Positions 11,900-24,249 are shown, counted from the stretch's first letter. The stretch: 64,000 nt of DNA from Adenophora triphylla var. japonica (GCA_022495995.1 JAFEMH010002558.1:62001-126000); one strand, 5' to 3'. Made by a program: numbers and translations. The notes: a model not told the origin generated them from the sequence alone.

Positions 11900-12800
11900 T
11901 GTAAAGACCCGAAAATTTTAAATGTTTTTAGTATTATTTTAATTAGAAAAATTAAATAAAATAATACTCCTTATTTAGTTGGACTTGGATTTAATTGAGT
12001 GGACCAAATCAATTATTTAATCAAGTGGGCTAAGTTATGGGCTAATGAGGTTAAAGGGCCCAAGGAGGTTAAAGCATAACAATAAATAATAAAACCTCCT
12101 CATTATTTTCCATAATCCTTCATTAATCAAAGAAAAAAAAAATTTAAAACCCTAGAGAGAGGGGCGGGGCCGAGCAGTTTGGAGGGGGTGACAGCCGGAT
12201 TTTTGTTCTTTTTTTGGCCAATATTTCTTCATCATAATCAAGGTAATGTGATACCTTAAACCCTAGTTTTTATTTCATTCATTTCGGAATTAAATTGAAT
12301 TAGAGATGAATTTTTGAAATTTTAAAACTATTTTAATTCTAGGTTAGTCATTCTTAGATTTTAATGGTTTAATCTTAGAGTTTAATGAATAAATTAAGGG
12401 TTTGAATAATGGGGAATTGAATGTTATAATGAAGAAATCATAACCCTAGTTCATCTTGATTTGTATTTAAATCTAACACAATTAATATGATTAAAAGTGT
12501 TTGATTAAAGAATATGTGAATTAAATGAGTTGTTTAATGTTTGGAAAATAAGAAGAAGAACAAAAATAATGTTTTTGAACCACCTAGGGTTTCGGCCGAA
12601 TGCCTAGATGTGTTTGGGTTGTGTCTCTATTTAAGTGTTAGGCTTTTGGTCTATTTTGTAAGAACACAGTTAGTTTTCAAACTGAAAAAGGGACCAAACT
12701 GCATGTTTACAAAGCTGAATGGATTAAATTCTGATTTCCAGTTAAATTATTCACTCAACAGTTAACTAAGGGACTAAACTGAAAAGTCCAAAGGTTCTGA

Positions 12801-13070
12801 GGGACTGTTCTGTGAATTTTAAAAGTTGAGGAATTGTTTTGCAATTATTTAAAAGTTGAGGGACTGTTTTGCAATTATTTAAAAGTTGAGGGACTGTTTT
12901 GCAATTATTTAAAAGATGAGGGACTGTTTTGCAATTATTTAAAAGTTGAGGGATTGTTTTGCAATTTTTCAAAAGTTGAGGGATTGTTTTGCAATTATTC
13001 AAAAGTTGAGGGACTATTTTGTAAAATTCTGAAAGTTAAGGGACTTCTTTGTAAATTTTATAAAGTTAAA
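12801..13070. repeat. 30-bp tandem repeat inside the solo LTR
   Basis: About nine copies of a 30-bp unit (GGACTGTTTTGCAATTATTT plus AAAAGTTGAG) occur, with the outer copies more divergent. Because 30 is a multiple of three, frames stay open on both strands and mimic a repetitive peptide. I do not read it as a gene. Confidence 0.95.
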
Positions 13071-13812
13071 GGACTTTGTTGAAATTAAGAAAACCTAAAG
13101 GAACCTTTAGGAAATTAAGGAGAAGCCAAAGACTTTAAAGAAGTTATGTAAAAGGGAAAGAAGAAAAATAACACTTTAGTATCAAAAAGAATATTTAAGT
13201 TCCTAAAATAGTAGGGTTCGAAATTGAAAGCTTCCGAAGAAGAAAACTTTCCAAATAAAGAAGGTTACCCAAAAAGAGAAGAAGGACCGTAATTAGGAAG
13301 CTATTAAGGAATTAGACTTCCATTGAAAGGAATGAACCTAAGTGTCCTCTTGAGGAAAGATCTATAAGAAGAAAGTTTCTAAAATTAATAAACTGCTAAA
13401 TTAGGAAAGTTCCTAAAAATAGAAAGTTAGTTAACCAGTTAAGGTGAGTCTAAGAGTAACTCATAGGTTAACTAAAGAAAGGAAGTATAGGTACATAAGA
13501 AGTAATGAGCGATTACTTGTGCCTAAGTTATGTTATTACGTGATTGTAGATTTCGCGTAAAGGCGTTGCTTAAGGAAGGAAAGCAAAGCTAAGGTAAGGA
13601 ATTACGTTCCTAAGCACTTTGTGTATCAATTTCGTTGGAAACTCCATCAAGTATTTTCAAAACATGAATGCTATATGTGGCTGATAGTACTTTTCTAAAA
13701 TACTCTTGCGAAATGTATCGTCATTTGAAATTCTTTATTCTATGATATGATCTTGTTCATAGAATATCTCAAGTATTGAAAATTGCTATGTGTGTTCACG
13801 TACCTATGAATG

Positions 13813-14720
13813 TGTTAATGTTAAGATCATGTGTTGCCATGAATGTTATCCCAAAGTGTTACAAACCAGTGTTGCCACTGGTGTTGCCAAAAGTGTTGCC
13901 ATTTGGAATTGGCGACACTGAGTTAGTTACTGTATTTTTTCACAAATATTAATGGGTAAATTAATGTTTATATAACAGTAGTTAGTCACCTTAAAATGAG
14001 CTTGAAATCAGCAACAGAATATGCCCAGGCGAGAATTATGAAGAGGAGGAATTAACAAATAAACATGTGTTTATTTGTTTAATTTATGACCAAGCAAAGA
14101 GATATTTTATTCAGCTATTCTGGGGGAGAACAAGTCAGAGTACAAGGCAATCAAAGCTAAGAGGTACAAGCAAGAGAAGCAAGAGAAGACTAGGTCTCCT
14201 ACAAATGAGGAGAGAAGGCATAAATGGAGGAAACAAACTCAAGGTCATTAGCGATCATTTGAGTAGGCTCCAAGACTTTGTGGCCTATAAATAGTGCAGT
14301 GGATCTTTATTGAAGATCATCCAATTCAGAAAACGCAAATCTGCACAAGAAAGTAGAATTCTGCTCTCAAGTGTTGCCATTTAGTGTCGGCAACACTTTA
14401 TCCAACACTCGAGAATTTCATATAGATTTTTATATTTTTGTGAGGTTTTGAGTGTTCATTTTCAGAGAGAATTTGTGTATATGTTGTTCCTTATATCAGG
14501 GTTCGTTTATCATTAAGGAACTTCTTCGACCTTGTATTGAATTCATATTATTAATAGAAAGGTCTTGCCTTCTTGGCACCCATCAAGTTATATATTTATA
14601 TAACTTGATAAAAATTATATTCTTGTGTATTGCTTTAATTTTTCCGCTGCAAATTATATTTATTTCTATTGATTTGTGCTTTTTCTATAATTGGTGAATG
14701 TGTTGTTGTTAGTGTCATCA
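13813..14720 (+). repeat. 5' LTR of Copia-A with promoter
   Basis: Length is 908 bp. A TATA box (TATAAATA, 14286-14293) lies in GGCCTATAAATAGTGCAG and is preserved in the 3' copy at 23815-23822. It carries several GTGTTGCC / GGCAACAC motifs (13832-13921, 14370-14407). The short frames in it are repeated exactly in the 3' LTR and are not genes. Confidence 0.93.
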
Positions 14721-14850
14721 ACACTAAGGACAACACCTGTGAGTTTCATCTCACCTTATGAGTTTCGTCTCATAAGTTCTTAGCCATAGACAATTTCAAT
14801 TGGTATCAAAGCCTAGCACTTGATATACTAAGTGTTTAGATCCTTTTGTC
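14721..14850 (+). promoter_or_regulatory. Leader with displaced Met-tRNA PBS-like site
   Basis: TGGTATCAAAGC at 14801-14812 resembles the initiator-Met primer binding site TGGTATCAGAGC, but it begins 80 nt after the LTR end rather than within a few bases. A duplicated GAGTTTCATCTCA / GAGTTTCGTCTCA pair lies in between. The gag ATG follows at 14851. Confidence 0.6.
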
Positions 14851-16790
14851 ATGGCTTTTGATCCTTCAAACCCTAATCAAAAGAGATTACAGGTTTTAGA
14901 CGGATCTAATTATGCTTATTGGAAGATTCGCCTACGCTCGCATATCAAATCAATTGATCTTCGGGCTTGGCGATCTATTTTAAATGGTTATTCTGTTCCA
15001 ATGCTTCCTCCGGATGACGATGGTGACGTTCAAGTCAAACCTGAATTCGAGTGGACAATTGAAGAGAATAATCTTGCTAGTTTCAATGAAAAGGCACTGA
15101 ATGCCATCTATGAATGGGTTGACATGCATATGTTCAAACTCATTCAAAACAGTCCCTCTGCAAAAGATGCTTGGGATACTTTACAAAGATTTTGTGAAGG
15201 AGATGGCAGTGTCCGAGAAACAAAGCTTAGAGGTCTCACTAGTAGATTTGAAAGATTAAGAATGGGTGAAAACGAAGACATCTCGTCTTATTTTGAAAAG
15301 TTGATTGATATTTCAAATGCTTGTCAAGTATTAGGGGAGCCTTTTACAAATAAACAACTTGTTTCAAAAGCTATTCGTACTCTTCCCGAACGTTTTAATA
15401 TTAAAGTTTCAGCTATTGAAGAGGCCCATAATCTTTCAACAATGGACATCAACTCCTTAATGAGTATTTTGAAAAACTTTGAGTTGAATCTCAATGAACA
15501 AACGGAGGCTTCTAAAGGCAAGAATATTGCCTTAAAAGTCGAATCTTCGGACACATGTGTGGATGATGAAGATGACTCTTCGTGGAGTTAGATGAAAATA
15601 CTAGTGTAGCTTTACTTGCAAAGAGATATAATTCTATGGTTAGAAAATTTAACAAAGTGCAGGTAAAAGCTAAGGACCAAACAACCAAAACCTCTGGTTT
15701 TGTACCAAGGAGAGGTCCTCCTCCAAATCAAAAGGATACCCCACCTAGGCGTGCATCCTCAGAAAAGATCCGGTCCAATCCTAAGTACATTGAATCTATT
15801 CAATGTCATGCTTGTTCCGGTTGGGGTCACTATGCCAATGAATGTGCTAACACCTTGAGAAAGGCGGGCAAAAACTTGTGGGTATCTCTTAGTGATGGAG
15901 AGGAGGAAGGAACGGAGAAAGAAGAAAAGACGAAGCAAGTAGTTATGATGGCCACGGTAGAGAAGCTACCTTCGACTGAGAGTGTTACTTCAAGTGTTGT
16001 TCCAGATTTGACAACACTTGACACAACATTGGTGACTTCTTCAGAAAGTGTTGCCCCAAGTGTCGTTCAGGAATTGGCAACACTTGGCACAACACTCAGC
16101 AGGTATTATTCTTTAAATGATCTTAATTTGCATGGTTCTACTGATTTAAATTCAGAGGAGATTATATAAGATGATCTTGATAAATATGAGCTTATTTTTG
16201 AATTAAAAAACCTCTATAAATCTCTCCTCGTGGAATGGAAAAAGGAGAATAAGATGGTGATTTTCTTGAAAAAGGAAAATCAGGATCTTAAGAACTCCTT
16301 GACTCGGCTAGAAGCTCAACTCAGTAGGAGAGACTTGGATCTTGATAAAATCAAGGCCAAACTCAACCTAGCCGAATCCACCTTTAAAAAACTCAACACG
16401 AGTTCATCCAAATTGGATGAAATACTCAATTTGAGTAAGCCTCTGAAAGCTGGTCTTGGGTTCCAAGAATCACTCGAAAGTATTACCTCTTCCTTGTTTG
16501 ATGTTGAAACAAAAAATTGTTTTGTAAAAGAGCGTGTCAAGGAAAAGGGTAGCACTCCTAGTGATACTCCTGATCAATCCAATGAATGTGGATACTGTCA
16601 CAAAGCTGGACATTTAAAATCAGATTGCATTTTTCTTCAAAAGAAAATGTCCAGTCTTCAAGTGTCGCCTCAAGTGTCGCCAGTTTCTCAGGGCAACACT
16701 CATGGCAACACTGGTGAACAGAAATCCAGATTTTCAAAAAGGGGTTGGTTACCCAAGGAAAAACTGAAATGCTATGTTGTTTATACAGCT
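14851..16790 (+). pseudogene. Copia-A gag
   Basis: The start is ATG at 14851 (MAFDPSNPNQKRLQVLDGSN), with the copia gag opening YAYWKIRLRSHIKS, then AKDAWDTLQRFCEGDG and LRGLTSRFERLRMGENEDIS (UBN2/Retrotran_gag type). A one-base frameshift near 15580 moves reading to another frame, which continues with zinc knuckle CHACSGWGHYANEC. A single in-frame stop sits at 16167. Then come a coiled coil (KKENQDLKNSLTRLEAQLSR) and a second knuckle, CGYCHKAGHLKSDC. Length and two knuckles fit Sirevirus gag. Linkers contain blocks of the element's GTGTYGCC/GGCAACAC motif (15980-16100, 16659-16720). Confidence 0.88.
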
Positions 16791-19700
16791 TTAAGGACTA
16801 ACATTGCAGGAACTTGGTACTTTGATAGTGGTTGTTCACGTCATATGACGGGTACAAAATCATTCCTAACAGAGTACCAACCTATCCAAGGAGGCTCAGT
16901 GACTTATGGTGGTGGAGGCAAGAGTGAAATAGTTGGTAAAGGAACACTGGATATTGTTGGTTTTCCTCCTTTGAAAAATGTCTTGCACGTAGATGGTTTA
17001 CTTGCAAATTTAATTAGCATTAGCCAACTATGTGATGACAATTTGGAGGTAAAATTCAATAAATATACCTGTGAAGTGTTTGATAACACTAACTTTTGTG
17101 TCATGACTGGAATAAGATCAAGTGATAATTGCTATCTGGTTGGTAATAAATCAGTGTGCAATTTGACAAAACTTGATGATATTAGGTTATGGCATCAAAA
17201 GTTAGGTCATTCTCATTATAGGAATCTTGAGAAGATTATCAAACATAATGCCGTCAAAGGTGTTCCTAAACTAGACCTCAAAGACACCGTGATGTGTGGT
17301 GACTGTAAAAAGGGTAAGCAAACTCGTGTTGCTCACAGTGTTGAACAACACAATGAGCAACACTCAGGAACAACACATTGTTTTCAGCTTCTTCATATGG
17401 ACTTGATGGGTCCTATTGAGGTAGAAAGCTTAGGAGGTAAGAAGTATGTTTATGTAATAGTTGATGATTTTTCTAGGTTTACATGGGTGTATTTCTTAAG
17501 AGAAAAATCTGAAACTTTTGATAAATTTACTCACTTAGTTTCTAAAATCAAAAACATGTTTTGTTCTCCTATTTTTCGAATAAGGTCAGATCATGGTAGA
17601 GAATTTGAAAATCTCTCCTTCTCTACATTTTGTAGTAAAAGGGGATACACCATGAATTTTCGGCACCCTAACACCACAACAAAATGGTGTTGCTGAAAGG
17701 AAAAATAGGACTTTAATGGAGATGGCTCGTGTTATGCTAATTGCTAGAAATATTTCTAAAGGTTTTTGGGCCGAAGCATTAAACACAGCCTGTCACACTA
17801 CGAATAGAGTTTTCTTAAGACCCGGTACAACTATGACACCCTATGAGATTTTAAATGGAAAGAAACCTACGGTTCACTATTTTCATGTGTTTGGGTGTTT
17901 GTGCTACATTTTAAATGACCGGGAATACTTAGGAAAACTTGATTCTAAGAGTGACAAAGCCATCTTTCTGGGCTACTCTCAAAACAGTCATGCTTATCGT
18001 GTCTACAATTTGAGGTTAAAAGTGATTCAAGAATCGGTAAATATTGAATTTAACGATTACTTGAGTGCTACAGGAGAACCAGCTGATAATATACCTCTGA
18101 CCTTGCTGGAAGAAGTTGAACAGAGGGCTGGAACAGAAACTGATTCGGCCAGTACAGTCACAGATTCAAGTGTCGCCCCGAGTGTTGCCCCTGAAATGGC
18201 AACACCTGAGGCAACACAGGAGAACAGAACAGTGGCTGGAAATTCTGAGAGCAGTGACTCAGAAGAAGAAGATGGATTGGTGTACCATCAAGGCAGGAGA
18301 GATCCCCCAGCTCGTATCAGAAATTATCATCCCATTACTCAAGTAATTGGTGATGTTAATGAAGGGGTTCGAACAAGAAATAAGGAGCCAGTAGACTACA
18401 GAGATATGGTTAGGTATGTGTGTATGTCCTCCACATACTCTCAGGTAAAACACTCCTATTTCGTTTCCTCTCTTGAGCCAAAAAATGTGATTGAAGCTTT
18501 AAATGATAAATTCTGGATTCAAGCTATGCAAGAAGAGCTTGAACAATTTACTCGTAACGAGGTTTGGTGTTTAGTTCCACGTCCTTTAAATACTAACATT
18601 ATTGGAACTAAATGGATTTACAAAAACAAATCTGATGAATTGGGTAATATTGTTCATAATAAAGCTCGTCTTGTGGCTCAAGGCTATACACAAGTGGAAG
18701 GAATCGACTTTGACGAGACCTTTGCACCTGTGGCTAGAATTGAGTCAATAAGACTTCTTCTTGCTATAGCCTGTTATCTCAAAATCACATTGCACCAAAT
18801 GGATGTCAAAGCGGCTTTCTTGAATGGGTACTTAGATAAAGAGATCTATGTCGAGCAACCCAAAGGGTTTGAAGACCCATTCCACCCAGACCATGTATAC
18901 AGACTTGATAAAGCCTTATATGGCTTGAAACAAGCTCCTCGTGCTTGGTATGGGCGTCTAACAAGTTTCCTTCTGGAATATGGATTTGTTAGAGGAGAAG
19001 CCGATAGGACATTATTTATTCTTAGGGAAAATAAAGAGCTTGTCATTGCTCAGATCTATGTTGATGACATAGTTTATGGTTCCACATCTAAAACATGTTT
19101 ACAAAATTTTGTGGAAGCTATGACATCAACATTCGAGATGAGCATGATAGGAGAACTTAATTATTTCCTAGGATTGCAGGTAAGACAGTCAGATGATGGA
19201 ATCTTTATCTCTCAAAGCAAATATGCTAAGAGTCTGGTGAAGAGGTTTGGATTAGAGAGTGCAAAGTGCTCAAAAATACCTATGGGATCATCTCTTAAGG
19301 TAACCAAAGATCAGGCAGGGGAGGAAGTTGACCCAACTCTGTACAAATCCATGATAGGTAGTCTTCTTTATCTTACTGCCAGTCGTCCCGATATAATGTT
19401 CAGCATAGGTGTTTGTGCTAGATATCAATCTGCTCCTAAAATTTCTCACCTAAATGCTGTCAAGATAATCATCAAATATGTGTATGCGGGACAAGTGAAT
19501 TGGGAATCTGGTTCACCAAAGACACTAATACCAACTTAGTTGGTTTTAGTGACTCTGATTGGGCAGGGGATATAGATGACAGAAAGAGCACTAGTGGGGG
19601 TTGTTTTTTCTTGGGTAATAATCTAGTGTCATGGTACAGTCGCAAGCAAAACTGTGTTTCTCTCTCGACTGCTGAATCTGAATATGTGGCAGCAGGGAGT

Positions 19701-20000
19701 TGTTGTTCACAACTAATATGGTTGAAACACATGCTTGATGACTATGGTCTTGATAGTAATATCTTGACCATGTATTGTGACAATTTGAGTGCTATAAATA
19801 TTTCCAAAAATCCTGTACAACACTCACGCACTAAGCACATTGATATCCGCCATCATTTTTTAAGAGATTTAGTAGAAAAGGAATTGATCCAAATAGAGCA
19901 TATTGATACAAAACATCAACTTGCTGATATTTTGACCAAAGCCTTGGACCATGAGAGATTTTCAAGTTTGAAAAAATCTCTTGGTTTATGTTTTCTATAA
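16791..20000 (+). pseudogene. Copia-A pol (protease, integrase, reverse transcriptase, RNase H)
   Basis: The protease active site is WYFDSGCSRHMTG (about 16816). The GAG-pre-integrase segment LWHQKLGHSHYRNLEKII is followed by CGDCKKGKQ. The integrase core shows LLHMDLMGP, RSDHGREF and, after a frameshift near 17670, [12 protein letters not shown] (D, D, E residues present). The reverse transcriptase has [43 protein letters not shown] and the catalytic IYVDDI intact. A frameshift near 19486 precedes RNase H (GFSDSDWAGD, TAESEYVA, YCDNLSAI, HIDIRHHF). Apart from these frame breaks the catalytic residues are conserved, consistent with recent activity. The integrase-RT linker holds another motif block (18167-18225). 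Confidence 0.93.
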
Positions 20001-20789
20001 ATCTGTTAGTGTTGCCGTCAGTGTTGCCAACACTGTCAGCAACACTTTGTATGAGTTGTATATTATTAAAAAAAAAATTTAGTTTAATCTCAAATGGGGG
20101 GCATTTACTGACCTTTTTGTTCTAGTATGTGTTTATACGTAAGGTTAACATTTTTTTTTATAAAATACCCCTTTGTGCTAAAAAGTGACAAAGTCACTCA
20201 TATTGTTGTTGATATTGAAAAAGGCAAAGCATGTGAAATATTCCCAAAGGGAGTATAATGTAGTTGTTTTATACTAAGTATTAGGGACATGGAGCTCGCT
20301 ACTACAGTGTACCCTACTTGAAAGGTATAAAACTTACTACATTTAGCTTTATACATTTATAAAAAACTCGGGGCACGGAGCTCGCTACTACGATGCTACC
20401 TTGTAAATAAAGAATGTGTAAAGCTTGCTTAAAAATTGCCTAAGGTATGATAAGTTATATATGTTGAAAAAAAAATATCAAGGGGATTTTATTCAAAATG
20501 TTGCCTTGTGTGTCACGCAACATTGCTAGTAACACATTAGTAGATGCTACATTATTTTTTTTTCTTATTTTTTGTTTTTGTTAATTAAATTTTAAATTTC
20601 CAAAAGTCTATTTCTTTACATTTAGAGTTTGTGAAATTTAAAAGGTTTTTAGCAAAAATATTTATTTTGTCAAACTAAGTGTAATTTTATAATATCTATT
20701 TTTTTAAATTCATCTCTTTGAATTTTGAAAAACTCAATTTTATGGATATTACTAAAATTATGTTTAGTTATTATTAAAAAAAATTATAA

Positions 20790-20825
<36 letters not shown>

Positions 20826-20980
20826 AAAAAAATTTCAAAATGGCGGATATCACTTGAGTTTGTTGGGATTTTTAGGATAATAGGAGGTTTAATTAATTTG
20901 ACCTTGTCAAATCAATTAAATCCTTCCACTATTCACTCATTAAAACCCCCTCACTAAACCCTCTCTCTCTGTCTCTCACC
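20001..20980 (+). other. Copia-A inter-ORF region
   Basis: Non-coding. It contains GTGTTGCC/GGCAACAC copies at 20007-20050, an AATGGGGGGCATTTA polypurine-like string (about 20093), a direct repeat GGAGCTCGCTACTAC-type (about 20289 and 20374), the string TGTGTCACGCAACA (20509-20522) and a long A run (about 20789-20823). CT-rich sequence before the next ATG may be the leader of a second transcript. Confidence 0.6.
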
Positions 20981-21060
20981 GTGCTCTCTCTCTCTTTAGG
21001 CGGAAAACACAAAACCCTTCCCCTGTCCTTCTTCTTCGTCGTTCTTCTTCAATCCTCCAT

Positions 21061-22872
21061 GGCTAGCACCAAAAATTCACCCCAAATTTCATCACCCATG
21101 GAAATTTCGCCTCTATCTCCCTCTAGTGTCGCCTCCAATGTCGCCGTTCCAATGGAGATATCCCCAACGACACTTTCGGCCACACCCTCAACCTCACCAT
21201 CCTTAGACATTGTTGTCTATGATCCTTCCAAAATTCCAATTCCCATCAATCTTCCAGAAGCTACCCCATCCACAGAGCTCACCTTCGCCCCTCAAAAGAA
21301 GACTAAGAAGAGAAAGGCGGTTGATGCCTCTTCGTCTTTTCGAGGTGGAGTGCGTAGACAATGCTGAGAGGATCAAAACCTTGTTCGGAGTCCAAGATAC
21401 CGTCCAACACGGTGATGATCCGGTAAATGTGGAGGATAGCTCGAGTTCTTCTCTCAACATTTCGTCAGGAAGGTTCGGACCCGGCTTTTAAAGAGACAAA
21501 GGAGCCCTCATCATCTTCTGATGAGCATGAAGAAGCTTGGTTGGAAGATGAGGAAACCCTTTCTGAAGCTCAGTCCAAGATGAAGAAGAAACAGAAAATT
21601 TCTGATGATGTCGCCCCAAGTGTTGCCGATGCAATGGCAACACACAGAAGCAACACCCTGTTGCCCAAGACCAAAGCACAGTCAAGTTCTCCTTCGTATT
21701 CTCCCATTTCATGGCCTGAGGTACACTCTCCTAATCCCTCTCAAGATGCAAAGTCAGATTATGAGTCTTTTGAATATTATGAACGCCCATTTCTTTCCGA
21801 GGAATTTTATAGTGATGCAAGTCTTCATAAGTTTGTTGAAGATTCTGATAAGAAAATTCTAAATGAAAAGAATATGTATGTGACTCAATTCAAGGAGTTA
21901 GGTGTGTATCAATTTTTGGAGGATATGATGTTTTTGCCTACGGTGACTAAAGTGTCATCGTACATTGAAAGTGTGGTTAGGAACTTTTATGCTCATCTTA
22001 GGGATAATATTGATGATAGGAATACCCCTCATTATGGAAAGATCTTTGTTAGGGGCATTATCTATGATTTTAATCCTTTGATCATCAATAGAGCCTTCGG
22101 CCTCCCTAATGTCGAAGATGAGAGTTTGGAGTATGATCCTAATTCCTTGGCCACCTTTTTAACTGGAGGGAGAATTACCATTTGGTCTGATCATTTTAAG
22201 TCTACCTATCTCACTTCTTTGTTTAGCGTGCTCCACAAGATATGTATAACAAATTGGCTTCCCACGGCAAATGAGAACACCGTAACCTTTGAACAAGCTA
22301 ATTTGTTGTATAAACTAGGAAAGAAACAAAGAGTGAATTTTGAGAGACTTGTATTCGTTCACCTTGCTGCATGGGCCAAAAAGAAAAAGACCTCCTCCTT
22401 CATTTTTCCTTCCCTTATTTTCCAAGTCCTTGTATATCAAAACCTTAAGCCTTGGAATGGTGATAATATCTCTGAAAAGCCTGTTTACTACCGAATTACC
22501 AAGCACTTTACTGAAGGTGATAGGCACAGGGATTTACCTTGGGTTTTGGTTACAAATGCTCCTCCAATTGATGCCCCTGCTACCAGTGTCGCCCCAAGTG
22601 TCGCCCCTGAAACTGGCAACACTTCTGGCAACACTGCTCCTGTTATGGTTGATGCTGCTATGATTCTTAATTTTTTCAATGGTCAAGTGAAGCACATTGA
22701 CTCAGTAATTCAGGGGTGGTTGGATATGCGCACTGACATGATGAAAATGGTGGATATAATTTCTTCCAAAATAGAGGGAGATAAGCCACCAAGGCGTGAT
22801 GATGGAGCTAGAAATGGTGCTGGGCCAAGTGGGACAGCAGAGGGAGGTGAAGGAGCTGAAAATGCAGGTTAA
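21061..22872 (+). pseudogene. Copia-A second ORF (Sirevirus 'envelope-like' / plant transposon protein)
   Basis: The likely start is ATG at 21061 (MASTKNSPQISSPMEISP) in an ATGG context; the open frame extends further upstream but in low-complexity sequence. A frameshift near 21340-21430 joins it to the main part, ending at 22872. The central region (FKELGVYQFLEDMMFLPTVT, VRNFYAHLRDN, GKIFVRGIIYDFNP, INRAFGLPN) matches what is annotated in plants as 'putative plant transposon protein' and is found after pol in Sireviruses. A basic stretch (KKTKKRK) precedes it. I see no signal peptide and no convincing membrane anchor, so 'envelope-like' describes position, not proven function. Two linkers encode SVAPSVA-type peptides from the element's DNA motif. 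Confidence 0.75.
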
Positions 22873-23338
22873 AGGTGGTTGGTTCGAATGGTTTTTTGAT
22901 TTTGGTGGTTTGGAACAAAAACAATTTTTATTTGTTTTATTTTGGTTTGTAATGTTTAAACAATTTCTATTTCTGTTTTTTTTCTTTGTTTCAGCTGAAA
23001 TTTTCTTCAAAACATGATGAATGGTTTTTTGGTGTATGGTTGGATGGTTGTTTAGAATTTAATAATTATTTTCTTTAGTTATTAAATTTCGTATTAAGGG
23101 GGAGATTTTTTTTTGTGATATTTTGATACTTCATTTGCCTAAAGGTTGATGTTGACATTCGTATGAGTGTGGTACTTGGATTGAAAAAATATTTTCATAA
23201 CATTGCCTGAAGGTTGATGTTGCCGCTATTAAAATCTCGTGGCATTTTTTTTTGGTTTTAGTTAAGGTAGTCTAACTGTTTTTTGAAATGATCATCACAT
23301 TGGTATTTTGTGAAGAAATCAGTAACTAAGGGGGAGAT
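22873..23338 (+). promoter_or_regulatory. Copia-A 3' untranslated region with two polypurine tracts
   Basis: AAGGGGGAGAT occurs at 23096-23106 and again at 23328-23338. The second abuts the 3' LTR and is the functional position. Repeated polypurine tracts are a known Sirevirus trait. A GCCTgAAGGTTGATGTTG-type direct repeat lies between them. Confidence 0.85.
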
Positions 23339-24249
23339 TGTTAATGTTAAGATCATGTGTTGCCATGAATGTTATCCCAAAGTGTTGCAAACCGGTGTTG
23401 CCACTGGTGTTGCCAAAAGTGTTGCAATTTGGAATTGGCGACACTTTGAGTTAGTTCTTGTATTTTTTCACAAATATTAATGGGTAAATTAATGTGTATA
23501 TAACAGTAGTTAGTCACCTTAAAATGAGCTTGAAATCAGCAACAGAATATGCCCAGGCGAGAATTACGAAGAGGAGGAATTAACAAATAAACATGTGTTT
23601 ATTTGTTTAATTTATGACCAAGCAAAGAGATATTTTATTCAACTATTCTGGGGGAGAACAAGTCAGAGTACAAGGCAATCAAAGCTAAGAGGTACAAGCA
23701 AGAGAAGCAAGAGAAGACTAGGTCTCCTACAAATGAGGCGAGAAGGCATAAATGGAGGAAACAAACTCAAGGTCATTGGGCGATCATTTGAGTAGGCTCC
23801 AAGACTTTGTGGCCTATAAATAGTGCAGTGGATCTTCATTGAAGATCATCCAATTCAGAAAACGCAAATCTGCACAAGAAAGTAGAATTCGGCTCTCAAG
23901 TGTTGCCATTTAGTGTCGGCAACACTTTATCCAACACTCGAGAATTTCATATAGATTTTTATATTTTTGTGAGGTTTTGAGTGTTCATTTTCAGAGAGAA
24001 TTTGTGTATATGTTGTTCCTTATATCAGGGTTCGTTTATCATTAAGGAACTTCTTCGACCTTGTATTGAATTCATATTATTAATAGAAAGGTCTTGCCTT
24101 CTTGGCACCCATCAAGTTATATATTTATATAACTTGATAAAAATTATATTCTTGTGTATTGCTTTAATTTTTCCGCTGCAAATTATATTTATTTCTATTG
24201 ATTTGTGCTTTTTCTAGAATTGGTGAATGTGTTGTTGTTAGTGTCTTCA
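23339..24249 (+). repeat. 3' LTR of Copia-A (911 bp)
   Basis: Starts directly after the polypurine tract with TGTTAATG and ends TCTTCA before the GAATG duplication. TATA box at 23815-23822. Near-identical to 13813-14720. Confidence 0.93.

Larger units (their letters stand above)
13813..24249 (+). mobile_element. Copia-A: Sirevirus-like Ty1/copia element, nearly complete
   Basis: Length is 10.4 kb. LTRs begin TGTTAATG and end TCATCA/TCTTCA, with target duplication GAATG at 13808-13812 and 24250-24254. Gene order is gag, protease, integrase, reverse transcriptase, RNase H (copia order), then an extra ORF after pol and two polypurine tracts, the known Sirevirus plan. By eye the two LTRs differ at roughly fifteen positions in about 910 bp, so it is a fairly young insertion and the youngest of its nest. 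ORF1 has three frameshifts and one stop. ORF2 has one frameshift. Confidence 0.92.

Noticed and set aside
12834..13082. ORF for a repetitive decapeptide protein
   Set aside because: It is the translation of a 30-bp minisatellite inside an LTR; both strands are open for the same reason.
14067..14697. Two ORFs of 75 and 81 codons
   Set aside because: Located in the Copia-A 5' LTR, duplicated in the 3' LTR with one altered by indel. They span the TATA region.
21061..22872. True envelope glycoprotein
   Set aside because: No signal peptide, glycosylation-rich ectodomain or clear membrane anchor is visible. The label 'envelope-like' only reflects position after pol.
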